From: Nymphaea colorata
Taxonomy: Eukaryota > Streptophyta > Magnoliopsida > Nymphaeales > Nymphaeaceae
Direction of reading: 5' to 3'
DNA: 64,000 nucleotides
Assembly (NCBI RefSeq): GCF_008831285.2
Contig: NC_045145.1
Location: 9,052,802 to 9,116,801, forward strand
The notes under the pieces are model-generated. The model ran no database searches, was not told the origin of the DNA, and was given only the letters and a program-made list of their open reading frames with translations. The position numbers and the translations under genes were made by a program. Position 1 is the stretch's first letter, and each line of letters opens with the position of its first letter. Positions 46,601 through 59,000 of the stretch are shown here, in pieces.

Positions 46601-47858
46601 TACTTCTATAATTTTCTACCGTCAGTTGTGTCATGTAATGTATGGATGATCTCATAAGGCAACAATTTCTAGAGAGTAACTAGACTTGCCTATTCTTGAA
46701 TGAGTTTAATAACTATTTAATCAAAAGCAAATCCAAAACATTAGCTAGACTAAGAAACTTTTCAAATTAGAAATAAAACTAATTGTTAAATTAAGTAAAT
46801 TCAAAAAGGAGGAAGGGAAAAAATTGTTCATCTAATTAACCTATTAAAAAATTCATACAGTTGGATAGAAAGGCTTCCCCCTTGCCCATAGTTTGAATAT
46901 TAGAAAAACCATGAAATAGAAAGTCAGACATTTCTGCAAAGAACTAAAGTAAGATGTAGAAAAATGATACAGCTAAAGCACAAGTAGTTGAATGTCAAAG
47001 CAAAACAATGCTAGAGAATTACTGGAAGCATCAACGTGATCATCAATCAATAAACTGCATGATCAACTCAATCGCAACCAGCTTCACATCATCATGAGAC
47101 AAAACATTAGTTATTGTCAATATTGATTTTATACTGATGAAGCTACAAATAAAGGAGGAATCCACCACAAAAGTTCCAAAAGGTTACAATAGGAAAGGAA
47201 ACATGATGATGAAAACCAAGGGGTTTATATAGAATGAACACTAATGCTGTGATCTATCTCAATGCCTCCACCAAACACTGAGTCTTTGACTCTCCTCCTC
47301 CACCTCAAACTTGTGAATTAGGCAACAAAAATAGAAGAAAGAAAGCACAATTTCAACATTGTCAGGATGTTGGTTGCACGGCCTAGAGAGGGCTTCTCAG
47401 TAAAAGCAAGAACCTTAGAAAATCCCTTTCTTCGACTGTTCATTTTCTATGAAAAATCCCTTTCTTGTTCACCATCTTTGCAGCTCTTTACATGCTGTTG
47501 GCATTTGCCAACTGATCAGTAGACCATTTCTCCAACTGTCTCCCCTTCACTCCATCCTTCTCTCACTCTCTCTCGACCATCTTGATGTCCAGCTCTCACA
47601 CACACACACTCTCTCTCTCTCTCCCTAAATGAAATAAATGGCAAGCAATTAACTAAATAAAAGGAATGCAAAGGAGTGGAAAACACATGGGTGGTGAAGG
47701 TGATTTATCTACAACGGCCGATGCCGCAAGCATCAGTTGCTACAGATGTACTAAAATCGTTGTAGTATTGGTTGACAGAATGCTGGTCCATTTGGTATCA
47801 GGTCATGGTTTGGAGTCTTCGTGGTGCAGGAACATGATTATGCATGATAGTGTAGAAC

Positions 47859-47876
47859 ATATATATATACATACAT

Positions 47877-47919
<43 letters not shown>

Positions 47920-47937
47920 CACACATATATATATATA
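47859..47937. repeat. (AT)n(AC)n compound microsatellite
   Basis: AT runs interrupted by atac/acac units over about 79 bases. Confidence 0.9.
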
Positions 47938-48116
47938 AAGTGTGCTTTAGAAATGTTTGGGGTGCTTGTCAAGATGTTTACAGATCCCTCTGATGGAGTG
48001 AAGAGCAATGCATTGTTGCAACCATATGGATAGAAAATTGTGTGGTTTACAACATGGCCATAGAGTAGGAAGCTAGTTTTATGTAGATCTATGTTCTTAT
48101 TTGTCAAAGACAGCAT

Positions 48117-48557
48117 GTGCCCAGCATGTGTACAATTTCGAGAGAGGCTGATTATGGCTTCATGTTGCAGAAGAAATTCATTGATCAATGTGGAGGTGAT
48201 GATGCTGAAATGTATAGCTACTTGGACTGGCTGGAGTCCATAAACGATGGACCTGGTCGTAGAAGAGTCAACTCTAATAACTGTGGTTGGAAAAGGCACC
48301 TCAAGGGAATGCTTGAAGGTAGGAGATCTATCTCTCAAAGATGGAAGGCTCTTGACAACTATAGCTCCAGCATCGTTCTACAGGATTCTCCTCAGATTGT
48401 AGATGTGGGCAGATTTATTCTCAAATATCGGGAACAAGATGAGATAAATGTTTATGGCTGGAACCTGGTGTGTGCATGTGATTTTTTTTTTTGTGTTTTT
48501 GTTTTGTGGAACATGGGCCTTGCTATGGGGATTTGTGTTTCTATTTGGAATGGCTAG
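48117..48557 (+). CDS. unrecognised open reading frame, possible captured exon
   Basis: 146 codons from an ATG at 48,117. Residues about 10-115 have a balanced composition (for example YSYLDWLESINDG, SQRWKALDNYSSS, QIVDVGRFILKYREQDEINV) that looks more like real protein than the surrounding frames. The last part, after YGWNL, turns into hydrophobic low-quality sequence exactly at a donor-like ctg/gtgtgtg, so the true exon may end near 48,470. I recognise no family, and no partner exon was found. A chance frame, a transposon piece or a host exon are all possible. Confidence 0.25.
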   Translation: MPSMCTISREADYGFMLQKKFIDQCGGDDAEMYSYLDWLESINDGPGRRRVNSNNCGWKRHLKGMLEGRRSISQRWKALDNYSSSIVLQDSPQIVDVGRFILKYREQDEINVYGWNLVCACDFFFCVFVLWNMGLAMGICVSIWNG

Positions 48558-49299
48558 TGATGCTGTTTGGTAGTCATTTTTGTTTGCTTTTGGTTTGATG
48601 TAGTGCATTCCCTTATTTTTCCATGTACATCTGCCATTTTTGGCGAATAAATGGTTGGGGGAATAGTAGTCTTCATAGATTAACGTTCACTAAGATGCTT
48701 AATCAAAAATATAAATTGTAAACTTTCCAAAAAATTAGTGCACAGGGACCACATTGCTATGTTATGAAACATAGACACACTAGCAACAAAGAAGTGTGGC
48801 AAAGCAAAATAGGGAAGCTGAGAGAAAGTCAGCACTGGAAAGAAAACCCGAGTGATGCTTATTATTGATACACGTTAATAGCTATTTGTAAAAATGCCAA
48901 ACAGAGCCAGTGAATATGTCACACTCATACAAAGGAAAAAGGGAAAGAATAATTTCTCATGCTACAAAAAAAAAGCCACTTTTTGGCACATGGGTGCGCT
49001 ATTTACAAAACACACAAGCATCATCACATGTATGCATATTTATCTCTCAATACAACCCCAACAAACTAGAGCGTGAAGCAGTCAATATAAAATCATCCCA
49101 AAATCTATGGAAACTCAAGATTGAAACTTTAGTGCCCCAGCCACACTAAGAATATGACAGCAGCGCCTTTCGACAACATTATTTTGGTGTGGTGTATAAA
49201 GGCAACTTCTATCATAAACAATTCCTGTTTGTATCCAAAATTGACTGAACTCATTTGAGAAAAACTCTCATCCATTGTTTGTTCTAAGTTTTAAAACTT

Positions 49300-49790
49300 T
49301 TGCATTATATTATTTTTCAGCCAAATTGATAAAGCTCTCCAAATGTGTCCTAGTTTTGCCTCTACAATTCACTAAATAGGTCCATGTGGCTCTAGAAAAG
49401 TCATCCACAATTGTTAGAAAATAATGAGCCCCAAAATGTGGAGTTTGGGGATAGGGACCCTAAACGTCACAATGCAAGAGTTCAAGAACACAACTTGACA
49501 TAGTATTACTCAAAGGAAAGGGAAAGCCTTGACTGCTTTGCCATTTGACAAGCCTCACAAAATTGATCTAACATCTTGTTTTCCAAATCATATTTATAAA
49601 GCAACTTATTCACCGAAAAGGAGGTAGATGCATAAGCTACATACCTAATTGTCTTTGTGACAAATTAACAGAACTTGTAATAGCAGAAAAATTTTCGTTT
49701 TGTTTCTTTAAGGCTTCGGTGTCAAAGGTGTACAGTCCTCCTCTTTTGTCACCTACTCCAATCATCATCTTGGAGTTCTAGCCCTGCAAC
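49300..49790 (-). mobile_element. Ty1/copia fragment: GAG-pre-integrase to integrase start
   Basis: On the minus strand, NKLLYKYDLENKMLDQFCEACQMAKQSRLS (in pieces, about 49,640-49,520) matches the copia GAG-pre-integrase zinc-binding part, C-x2-C-x-x-x-K-Q-x-R. It is followed, with frame shifts, by an integrase start (about 49,440-49,390). Stops and frame changes make it dead. It runs opposite to the primer-binding-site fragment at 46.2 kb, so the two are separate remnants. Confidence 0.65.
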
Positions 49791-49799
49791 GCACAACTA

Positions 49800-51645
49800 G
49801 AATATGTAAACAACACAACATTGATATTGTTTGGTTAATTAACCGAATGAAATGAGGTCGAATTTGAACATTGGGACAATAAACGTTTTGAAGAATAAAC
49901 TGAAGGCAATAGAGAGACTTCACCAGCATGTTATGCTCATTATTGATATACCAGTATGGCTATTTATAAAGATGTCAATACATAGTCAAAGAATTTGTCG
50001 CATTCATACAAAGTAAAAAGAGAAATAATCATTTCACATGTATAAAAATAACTAACTTATTTTGGCACATGAGTACTATATACAGAGCACACAACCACAT
50101 AACATATATGCTTATTTATCTCTTAATATAAACCACATAGACTAGACTACTACTGAAATTCAAGGCTTTAACTTAAACACAGATTCTAAAATGGTCCTTA
50201 CAGAAAATTAGTTTTTCAAAAATTGAAATCTTTTATTTTTCAAAAAATGTTTACTATACTACTGTTGTTAGAATTCGGTCAACAACATAACGGATCAAAA
50301 CTAAATAAATTGAAGCAAAAAAATGAAAATTTAACTTGGCTGGTGTGGATAAAGATGGTAAAATGTGATAGAAGAACTAACCTTTCTTAAAGAATTATAA
50401 ATGAGAAGCTAAGGAATGTTGACACCATCTGCTTGATCAAATGTTCCAAGGACCACTAGAAGGTTAAAGTCAAGCTTAATGAAGCAAGAATATATCCACT
50501 AGTCTCCTGCAAGGAAGATAGAATAAAGCAGAAAGCTTTGACTTGTGTAAGGGGACAAAAGGACAACTATTTAAAAATGTTAGGCAAGAGTGAGGATGCA
50601 AAAAGAGAAAACAAAAGGAAGACAAGGAGCACTAGGCTCTAGCGGTAGATCGGAGGCAGGGGTGTTCGGCTTTTTTGAAGCTTCTCCTGAAGGTTGAAAG
50701 ATGGAAGATAAACTTCAAGGAGTTTAAATAAGAGGATTAAAGGATTCAGAGCTTGTGATTTAGGGTTGAGTACTGATTTATAGCTAGGATTTTAGTATCT
50801 AGATCTAGCCTATTTCTCTCTCTTATAGACATCCGATTTGCTTCAAATCTGAACCACAAATTTTCGTATAAAATTGTTTCACATACAAATCATCATGAGA
50901 TTTTCAGTGTTGAATAAAAAACCATGAGCATAATATATATAGAGTTTACGTTTCATATCCTCCATATAATTTTGATAAAATAACAATTACACTTTTTGCA
51001 TAATTTTTCTGGTTCTGCACATTTTCTGCATAAACTCACCCTTGTACATCATCTAACTCTCCATGAACATGAAAAAACACATAATTATATACTTGACCAA
51101 ATATTATTTACAATGACAGCTTTCCAATGTCAAAAGATCGAGGTATTGATCCCAAGAACTCTTAGCAGGCTGCATATCTGGCAACCCAAGCTGCATTGTC
51201 TGCCACCACCTAAGAAGCAAAGGTTCGAAAGTCGAAGTCTGTAATTTTGTTAGTATAGCAGTGATGATGAGGAACCCAACCTATCTATTGTCACTTGCGC
51301 AGCAGTAGGATGGCTCATGTAGAAGAAGCGTCATCCCTTGCAGTTACAGCTTGCTCCACACACTCGGCTTCACATGTGTAGTGTACCCAAAAAGAGTGGG
51401 ATACACAACTTGATGGGACAGAATATGGGGGTTCATCCAGTTTGATGTGACATCCTCTAATTAGAGAGAAACACCAACAAAAGTGTTTGCAACTGCGTCA
51501 TGATTTAAAGAGGATTGGCACAATTTGGTAGTTAACTTTTATTTAAAAATTACAAGCAAGACAATGATTTTTGTACTTTTTATCAACAAGGAGAAATGTT
51601 ACTAATTTAATACTTATTCACAATTTAGGAAGTACCTCAAGGCCA

Positions 51646-51720
<75 letters not shown>

Positions 51721-53470
51721 AGGCACACTTAATTTTTCAACATGGTAGAAGATCACATATTATGTTTTACATTGTCAATAGAAGATGACATCCCATTTGA
51801 TTATGTCAAAGTTTAGTGCAAACTTTAGTTGACCAATGATATAGTTCATGTTAGTCTCCCGAACAATGCACCAAAATATCAACGCTTGCTTTACTGTATC
51901 TACATGAGTTAGCTTTAACATTGTATATAGAGTGAAGGTCCAAGACAGTCAGGGAGTAGCTGGTTGGGATTGGCTGTCATAAAGTACTGAGAGTTTATAT
52001 CTCATAGCCATCATCTTCTACAAAAGCTGAAGCAGGCATAGACTTTATAGGTGTGAGCAGTGGCCGCAATGAGTATTTCCAGGGGCAGAGCCATGTTGCA
52101 AGATGCGCACACAGCCCCATAAATTTTATTTATTTTTTAAATTGATGGTTGATAACAATTTGTTTATTCATATACTGTATGACCCTTAATGATTTGCCTA
52201 GTACACTTTATCATTTTACTATGTCTAAGGTTTGTTCAAACGGGTGCCTCTTGGTCAAAAGTTTGTTGATTTGCCCCTAGTGGTTTCCCCTGTCATAGAA
52301 ATTAAAAAAATAGGTATAGCATAGTAAATTCTTTTTGCTAATGCTGGAAAGTTACACCAAAAAAACATAGATGCAATCATGAAGTTAGCTATATTTCTAT
52401 ATACCTTTTTTTAGAAGGGAAAATCATAGTTTTTCACTAACTTATCAGCAAATCATTAAAAAAAAATTATGGATTTTTTTTTATCAACCATAAAAAGAAT
52501 AACTGTTTGTCAATAACAATAAAAAGTTAAGCATGCTTTTAAATATGCTCCAAGATTTATTCTTTTGTGCCTGTCAATCTAACTACCTAGACTAATCCAA
52601 CTGGCCCCCATACTTTAGGCCTACAATATAGAATTATGCTGAAAACCTAGACAAAATTGAGAAAAAGATGTTTGTAATTAGGAAAAATACTTCCTAAAAC
52701 AGACCCTCTCTATAAAAGGTAGAAAACATAATTATGTCCTATCTAGTAGATTCTAAACATAATTTCATATGGAGAACAGGGAATCTAAAATCAAGTAAAA
52801 ATTACTCAACAACAAAAGTATGAAAAAATTCAAAAAATCTGATCTTTATAAAATTACAAGTTTAGGCAAAAGTTCCTAGGTTTCTATAAAATACAAACAA
52901 GACGTCAGGAAATCTATAATAAATCAAGTGTGGACCAAAAATTCAACACAATTATACATCCTTTTTTTAACTCACTTGGATTTAACTATAGCAAAAAGTG
53001 AGATAAAAGCTCAAAGCTTAAACCCTTGAAACAGTATCTGCAAATTGCTGCTGTCCAATAGAGTAGAAACCTTTATTTTGGAGGTTGTCTTTAGAAGCAG
53101 TTGAATTAGGGGCTATATGTCCTTACCAAACCAAAACTACATTTTGATTTGGAAGTGTTCAAAAAGCTTGACACCAAAAAACATATTTTGCTACACTAAT
53201 TTGATTGGCCAAAATGTTTCTATAAAAGTGAGAAAGAATATAATAATTTTGATAGTTCTTTTGATGTTGATGTTTTCTCAATTGTTACTAATCTACAACT
53301 CCAAATATAATAAAATTTGGACCGCAGACTATCCACATAATTTCGTTGGCTGAGTCATAAAAAATTTGAAAATTTAATTGCACTAGAAGCCCTATGAAAT
53401 TATCGCAAAGAATCCCAACTGAAACCAACCAGCACATTATATAGACAAAAGGATTTTAAAAAATAACATC
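49800..53470. other. intergenic, no gene recognised
   Basis: AT-rich DNA with one long AT run. ccaggggcagagccatgttg at about 52,078 marks another end of the small 'ggggcggagcc' repeat family. No coding motif was seen. Confidence 0.4.
51647..51715. repeat. (TA)n microsatellite
   Basis: TA run of about 69 bases. Confidence 0.95.
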
Positions 53471-53475
53471 AATTA

Positions 53476-53850
53476 TGTTAGTTACATACTTAATTAACAC
53501 ATAGTTTAGATGTGATACAAGAACTCAAACACAAAGAGAATAAATACACACACACACAAAGAGAAAAGAGAAGCTAGAAAGAAACAATTATGTGGTTAGG
53601 CCAATTAGCCTACCACCATGGAGGTTGGAGAAAGCTTGTTTTTTTTGTTCTCTTTCTTTGACAGAATTACACCTCATTATAAAAAATACTCATGTATAAG
53701 AGAAAGGAAGAATAACTACTACAATATTTTAGGAAACTAAAAAGCGGATTCTCTTTATTAATAAATATCCTTCCATAAAACAAATGCTACCACCAGATTA
53801 TCTAATCTTTCCTTGATAGATGAAGATCTCTCTTCCTATAACATGTAACA
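53476..53850 (-). repeat. 3' LTR of the copia element (375 bp)
   Basis: On the minus strand it begins tgttacatgttatagg and ends gtatgtaactaaca, giving 5-base inverted ends (TGTTA/TAACA). It follows a polypurine tract (atgagggggaga, 53,851-53,863) that directly follows the RNase H reading frame. A TATA-like ttttttataatg lies within. The matching 5' LTR was not found. Confidence 0.6.
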
Positions 53851-53859
53851 ATCTCCCCC

Positions 53860-55599
53860 TCATGTTTGGTGCACAAATATCGATCTATGCAACTTGTGTA
53901 GAATACTCTGATGTTTATCTCTCACATGGCATTTCATGAAGATACCAGCTGCCTTATATTCAGTATTGATGTGGGGTATTTGTATTGTTCCATCTTGTAT
54001 CTTGTCCCTAACAGAGTGACAATCAACTTTTATATGTTTAATCCTCCCACAAAAAAAATAGGATTCTTCTTGATGTATATGGCTGCCATGCCAACACACA
54101 TTAATCTCAGAGGCTATTGTATCTTCAATGAGGTCTTCATCCATCTGAGTTCATATGTGCACCTTGCCATGACTCTAAAGTACACTTCTGCACTAGATCG
54201 GGCCATAACTGCATGTTTATTGTTTTTTTAATCACTAGATTCCCTCCAATGAAGGTGCAATATATTGAAGTAGTCCTCATGTCATTTGGATCACCATCCC
54301 AATTAGCATATGTGTATCCTATGACATCAAGAGTCTGATTTTGCCTAATTAAAACTCCTCTACTAATCATCCCTTTCAAATATCCAAGGATTCATTGGGC
54401 AGCTTAAACATGAGTGGACCTTGGTTTGTGCAGACATTGACTTATCAAGCTCATTGCATATGCAATGTTAGGCCCCATGTCACTCAAGTAAATGAGCTTT
54501 TCAACAAGCTTCTAAACGTTTTTGATGGTTTCTACAAGGTCTCTATCTTCCTTCCTTAATTTGGAATTTACTTCTGATAGTGTCTCATCTACTTTGGTCC
54601 CATATAACATGTTTGCTTAAGCAGATCCAACACATGTTTCCTTTGTCACAAAAAAGAAATCCCTTATTTAAGTGTGCCACATCAATTCCCAAAAAAAAAT
54701 CTTAGAATTCCCAAATCTTTGATTTCGAGCTATTTGTTGAAATATTCCTTATGTGTGACATAGATTTAATATAATATCCTATCAGTATAATATTATCTAC
54801 ATATATAAGTAAGATGATAATCTTAAATTTTGCGTGAATGTGATCATAGTATAACCAACAAAACTACTTTTAAATCCAACTTTGTAAGAACATCACTAAG
54901 TCTAGAGAACCAAGGCCGTAGAGATTGTTTAAGTCCATATGGTGCTTTATTTAACGTAAATATGTACATGTGCTCATTTTTTACGACTTTTAGAGCCTCT
55001 ATATATACTCACTGAGCTCGCCATGCAAGATTGCAGTTTTTACGTTCAACTGCATGAGTTCCCAATCCTTCTTGGAAAGATAGATAGTAAAGTTTCAACA
55101 GTATTCATTTTTGCAACAGACATGAATATCTCATTGTTGTCAATTCCTTCAACTTGAGTGAAATCCTTCACCACCAATCTAGCTTTGAAACACTCTATAG
55201 CCGATTCTATATATCCAAGTGCACCTGACCAACTTCTTTCCTTCAGATAGAGAGACTAAGCCCAAGTCTGGTTTTTTTCAAGGGCAAAAAAGTCATCTTT
55301 TATTGCTCCTTTCCATTTTAGGTCATGACTGACTTCTGCATAGGTTTTTGTTCACAATATCAGTAGATGTTAAGGGCAAAAGACCTATAAGGTTCAAATA
55401 GTTTTTCAAAGGATAGGTAGTGATCTGTAGATTGAGCTTTGGATGAGTCAAGTAGGTATAACAATAATTAAGCTTGGCTAGATGTTGATGGGGTGACCAG
55501 AGTGTTGAATGGGCAGGTCTTGGTTTGGTTAGGTTCGATGACTCTAGGCTGACTCAGTTCACATGGTTGTTGCTAGTGAGGACTTTCTTCATTGGGTGT
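53860..55599 (-). pseudogene. copia reverse transcriptase (RVT_2) and RNase H, broken
   Basis: From 55.35 kb downward, ARLVVKDFTQVEGID and SVAKMNTVE are the RVT_2 start, and LNKAPYGLKQSLRPWFSRL (about 54,940-54,885) is the L-K-x-x-L-Y-G-L-K-Q block. LIYVDNII (about 54,800) replaces the catalytic Y-V-D-D with Y-V-D-N. KLIYLSDMGPNIAYA follows. RNase H comes next with GYTYANWDGDPNDMRTTSIY (54,310-54,260) and RIKHIKVDCH (near 54,040). The frame is broken in several places and the second catalytic aspartate is lost, so it is inactive. Confidence 0.78.
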
Positions 55600-55861
55600 A
55601 GACACTACAAAAAATCTAACCTTTACAAATAGTTGGAAAGAAACCCATCATTTAAAGTTGGACTTCACCAACAAGAATGTGATTGTGACAATAAAGAATG
55701 TTTTTATCGATGGCCATACAAGGTCCAGACCATGATGTTGACAATAAAAGTTCTATTATTCATGTTTCTGTGTGATAGATTCATCAACAGTGTGACCATC
55801 AAAGTCAACATATACCATAAGATATTATATGGTTTTCTCAATTTCCCATCGAAATTGCATT

Positions 55862-56455
55862 GTATACACAGACTTCATATCCAATGGGTTTAGTTTTCAT
55901 ATAAGGGACAAAGATATAAATATGAAGTACACAAACAATGGTCTACTTGTTATTTTTCATACCTCTAGTTTCTCAAGTTCTAGAGATAAGAATGCTGTTA
56001 TTGGTGCAGCTATGTACTATAGATTTGTCACAAACATTGTAATGGAGACTCTAAAGTTTGTTCTATTCAAATGTGAATACTAAAATGTACTTAGTTCACA
56101 TGGTCATGACATTAAACAAGATGAATTGGATTCACATGCATCAACATTAAGTTCAAATGTATAAAAGATGAACCTTTCATCTTAACATCACAAACACAAC
56201 AAGTTTTTTCATAGAACACATGACAGAAAGTGATTGGTCGTTGTTATTAAAACAAGACCTATAAATAAGTATGAAATTTTAAGAAAATAAGTGGTTGACA
56301 ATAATAATGATTGTGATATAGATATGGACTTGCATAATGTGCCAGCTACTGATGTTGACAATGTGGCTTGGGTTAGAGAGGATATACAAGACTTTGTGGT
56401 ACGCCATTCTCTTGGAGACAGCTGGTATGGATTATACATACACTATTGTTTATAT
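55862..56455 (+). pseudogene. DUF4216 tail of TNP2, element B
   Basis: SNGFSFHIRDKDINMKYTNN (about 55,875-55,935), VIGAAMYYRFVTNIV and LKFVLFKCEY, then after a break VVIKTRPINKYE (about 56,240) and NDCDIDMDLHNVPATDVDNV...WVREDIQDFVV (to about 56,410). Each block has a clear counterpart in element A (for example NDCNINLDLHKVPTAYVDNV). The intact part of DUF4216 between the two blocks seems shortened. No start of TNP2 precedes it. Confidence 0.75.
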
Positions 56456-57035
56456 AGATAAATCATCATAGTAAAAATATATTTCTCTATGGATTGACAT
56501 GATATCCTTTTTATGCCACTTTGCATTGAAAAATGATTTCACTATTTTGCATTGATAAATGATGCCACTATTGTTCTACACTTGTCCATACATATATTCA
56601 TTTCTATTGTTCATACATCTACACTTGTTCTACATTTAATATTATGTGAGAATATGTTCTTTTATTATTTGACTTCATAATGATAGTATATACAATCCTC
56701 AAATAAAAGTATTAAAGATGACACACGGGATGAAGCCTGTTCATCAACTACTAATATTTTCAATCATTGAAGATTATTTCTTTTAATTCGCTTGTTTACA
56801 ATACCCCTCCCAAGTAAAATGTGGGGATTGATTTGAGTTCTTGCCATTGGAAAGTTGAGATATGGCTATAAACATAAACTACACATGAACATCCTAAGGC
56901 AGCCAATCCACAAAGAATCACAATTTTTTGACAATGTATATTGAAACACTAGCACGAGACCTAGAATGCACACCATTGATCTTTTACAAGTGACAGGATT
57001 AGCCTAACTCATTCAAAATAGATTTCTGGAGACAT

Positions 57036-58190
57036 GTGTATGTTATTATTGTCTTTTGTTTAAATTTAATGATTAAATGCTACAAACTATTTGTTTACTG
57101 TTCTATATGTTCAAAATATGAGAAATTTGACATTCCTAACAAACATAAGTGGGGCAAAGACAAGTGGGCATTACATGAATATGCACACCTCTTCAGATCA
57201 TGGAGGTATGAATTGAGGAAATTACACAAACATTTTCAAACTTTTGAAATTACATATGATGTGAAAGTACACAAACATCTTCCATATCATCAGTAGGAAT
57301 ATATGATGAAGGATTTTGATGAAGAGGGTCAAAAGATATGCATTTCGTAAATTTAGTGGAAATCAATTTGTAATAAAAGTATTAGTACAATTTGATGTAA
57401 TAGCATATATGATACAAAAATTTCTAGAAAGTTAGTAAAAAATGGTTCAAAACCATGTACAACTGAAGTGTCAATGCACCAATGGTAGACAGTGTTTCAC
57501 ATGATTTAAAGAAAAGAAGGTAAATTATAATTTGACATTATTTTTTAGTTCATATTTCTAGTTGAATAATAATTCACTGTACATATATCAACTACTCAAT
57601 TTGATACATGCCTTTATATAGTTTGGGGAAGGTAGACCTAAGTCTTCATGTCTTAAAGTTTTTATTGCTACTTGAAGCAGCACTAATGCAAAGTACTCTA
57701 ACCTCGAAACTAATAGTGTCATAGCAAGTGTTGTATACATTTGTTATTCATGCAAAACTAGATATGTCACTGCATATTAACCTTGTTTGTATGTAATGTA
57801 TTAGGAAAAGCTAAAAAAGAAGATAACCACTTTGCCCAAGGGAGCATCCAATTTAACTAGTAGCAGTGATGTGCTATCTCCAGTGATGGGAGTGAAAGAC
57901 ATGATCAGGTACGTATAATAGAGATACTAGGTGTAAAACCATTGCAGTTTTGTATTGGAAGCACATGCAAAAGTCAAATTGAAGCATTAAAAGAACAAGT
58001 CAGTATTCTACAAGTAGAGATACTTGTGCTTAGGAAGAGATATGCAGGATATGATGAACTCAGAAGAACAAGTGCTAGAATACTCACGCCAGTGGCAACC
58101 TACGCTAGATGCTAAATCTGTCAGGTTAGATATGCTTGAAGTTCATATAAATCAACTCATGGCTTCACTTGTGGGGTCATTCAACTAAAT
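57036..58190 (+). pseudogene. TNPA-like second protein of CACTA element B
   Basis: The open frame 57,036-57,296 contains KWALHEYAHLFRSWRYE. Downstream, in other frames, come KISRKLVKNGSKPC (an 'N-K-x-N-R-x-K' type block, about 57,425-57,465), SSSDVLSPVMGVKDM (about 57,860), then ILGVKPLQFCIGS and a coiled-coil-like QIEALKEQVSILQVEILVLRK (in part, about 57,980-58,040). The order and wording match element A at 30.36-29.66 kb. Frames are broken between blocks, or introns separate them; I cannot tell which for every gap. Confidence 0.68.
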
Positions 58191-58619
58191 TTGAAATATA
58201 TTATATGTTTAACTGTCCATATCATTTCTTGTAATATATTTTTTTTCTTTTATACATGTTTGACGACACCTCCCAATTTCCACTATTGATACATGTAGAC
58301 CAAAGTTGAAGTCTCGACTTTTGGACTTGGTCTAATGTATTGAATGTGATGTATAAGTGCCATCTTAATATGGAAAATGGACTATAATTGTCAAAAACTT
58401 TGTTGAACTTATTTTACTTTTTATGTATTTTCTTACCATACTTATTATTGAAGAGAATAGCAATTCATTTGTATGCTAATCGAAAATATGTTATGTATAA
58501 TACATTAATTGACATTTCATTCTGTTATCTATTAATTGCATGGCTTTTTCGTGTTCCTATTATTTGGATTATATATAATATAACATAATATAATATGAAA
58601 AAAATAAGATTACAACCTT

Positions 58620-58985
58620 TTATTGACTTGAGAGGCCCGTCAGTAAAACTACCACTATTGTCAGACAAAGAGCATCAATATATAAGGACATTTTACTGAT
58701 GCAAAGGATTCTGTCAATAAAAGAGTGGAGTTTGTTGACTATAATTGCCTATCAATATGACTTACATGCTTTACTGTCGGTTACCTATGTTGGTTAACCA
58801 ATGAAATTCATTGACATCCATGTCGTTAGTATAAGTAATGTATTCTAACGATCTAGCAGAACATTCAGTCAAACATTTAGCGACATCATCTACACTAATG
58901 GATTTCATGTACCATTAGTAGAACATGTACTAATGGTTACAATATTTTTACTGATGTTTTTTGCATGTAAGTAAAACTACCTTTC
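58620..58985 (+). repeat. subterminal repeats of CACTA element B (3' end)
   Basis: Words tttactgatg, gtcagtaaaa, tttactgtcgg and their complements recur over the last 370 bases before the right terminus, as in element A's 3' end at 28.9-29.3 kb. They are likely binding sites for the TNPA-like protein. Confidence 0.65.
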
Positions 58986-59000
58986 TTTTTTTTTGTAGTG

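Larger units (their letters stand above)
46601..49299. other. intergenic, with one unrecognised open frame
   Basis: Apart from the frame at 48,117-48,557 and a compound microsatellite I see nothing assignable. The 166-codon minus-strand frame at 47,838-48,338 ends in a run of Ile-Tyr that comes from the AT microsatellite, and no domain is visible in it. Confidence 0.35.
55603..59000 (+). mobile_element. CACTA transposon B, 3.4 kb, internally deleted, with AGA target duplication
   Basis: The left end is cactacaaaaaatc (55,603) and the right end is tttttgtagtg (to 59,000), exact inverted termini. Flanks are AGA on both sides (55,600-55,602 and 59,001-59,003), the 3-bp duplication expected of CACTA elements. 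Inside are only the DUF4216 tail of TNP2 and a TNPA-like gene; the TNP2 N-terminus, catalytic core and DUF4218 are missing. It is therefore a non-autonomous deletion derivative of the family of element A. It sits in the linker between integrase and reverse transcriptase of the copia element. Confidence 0.92.
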
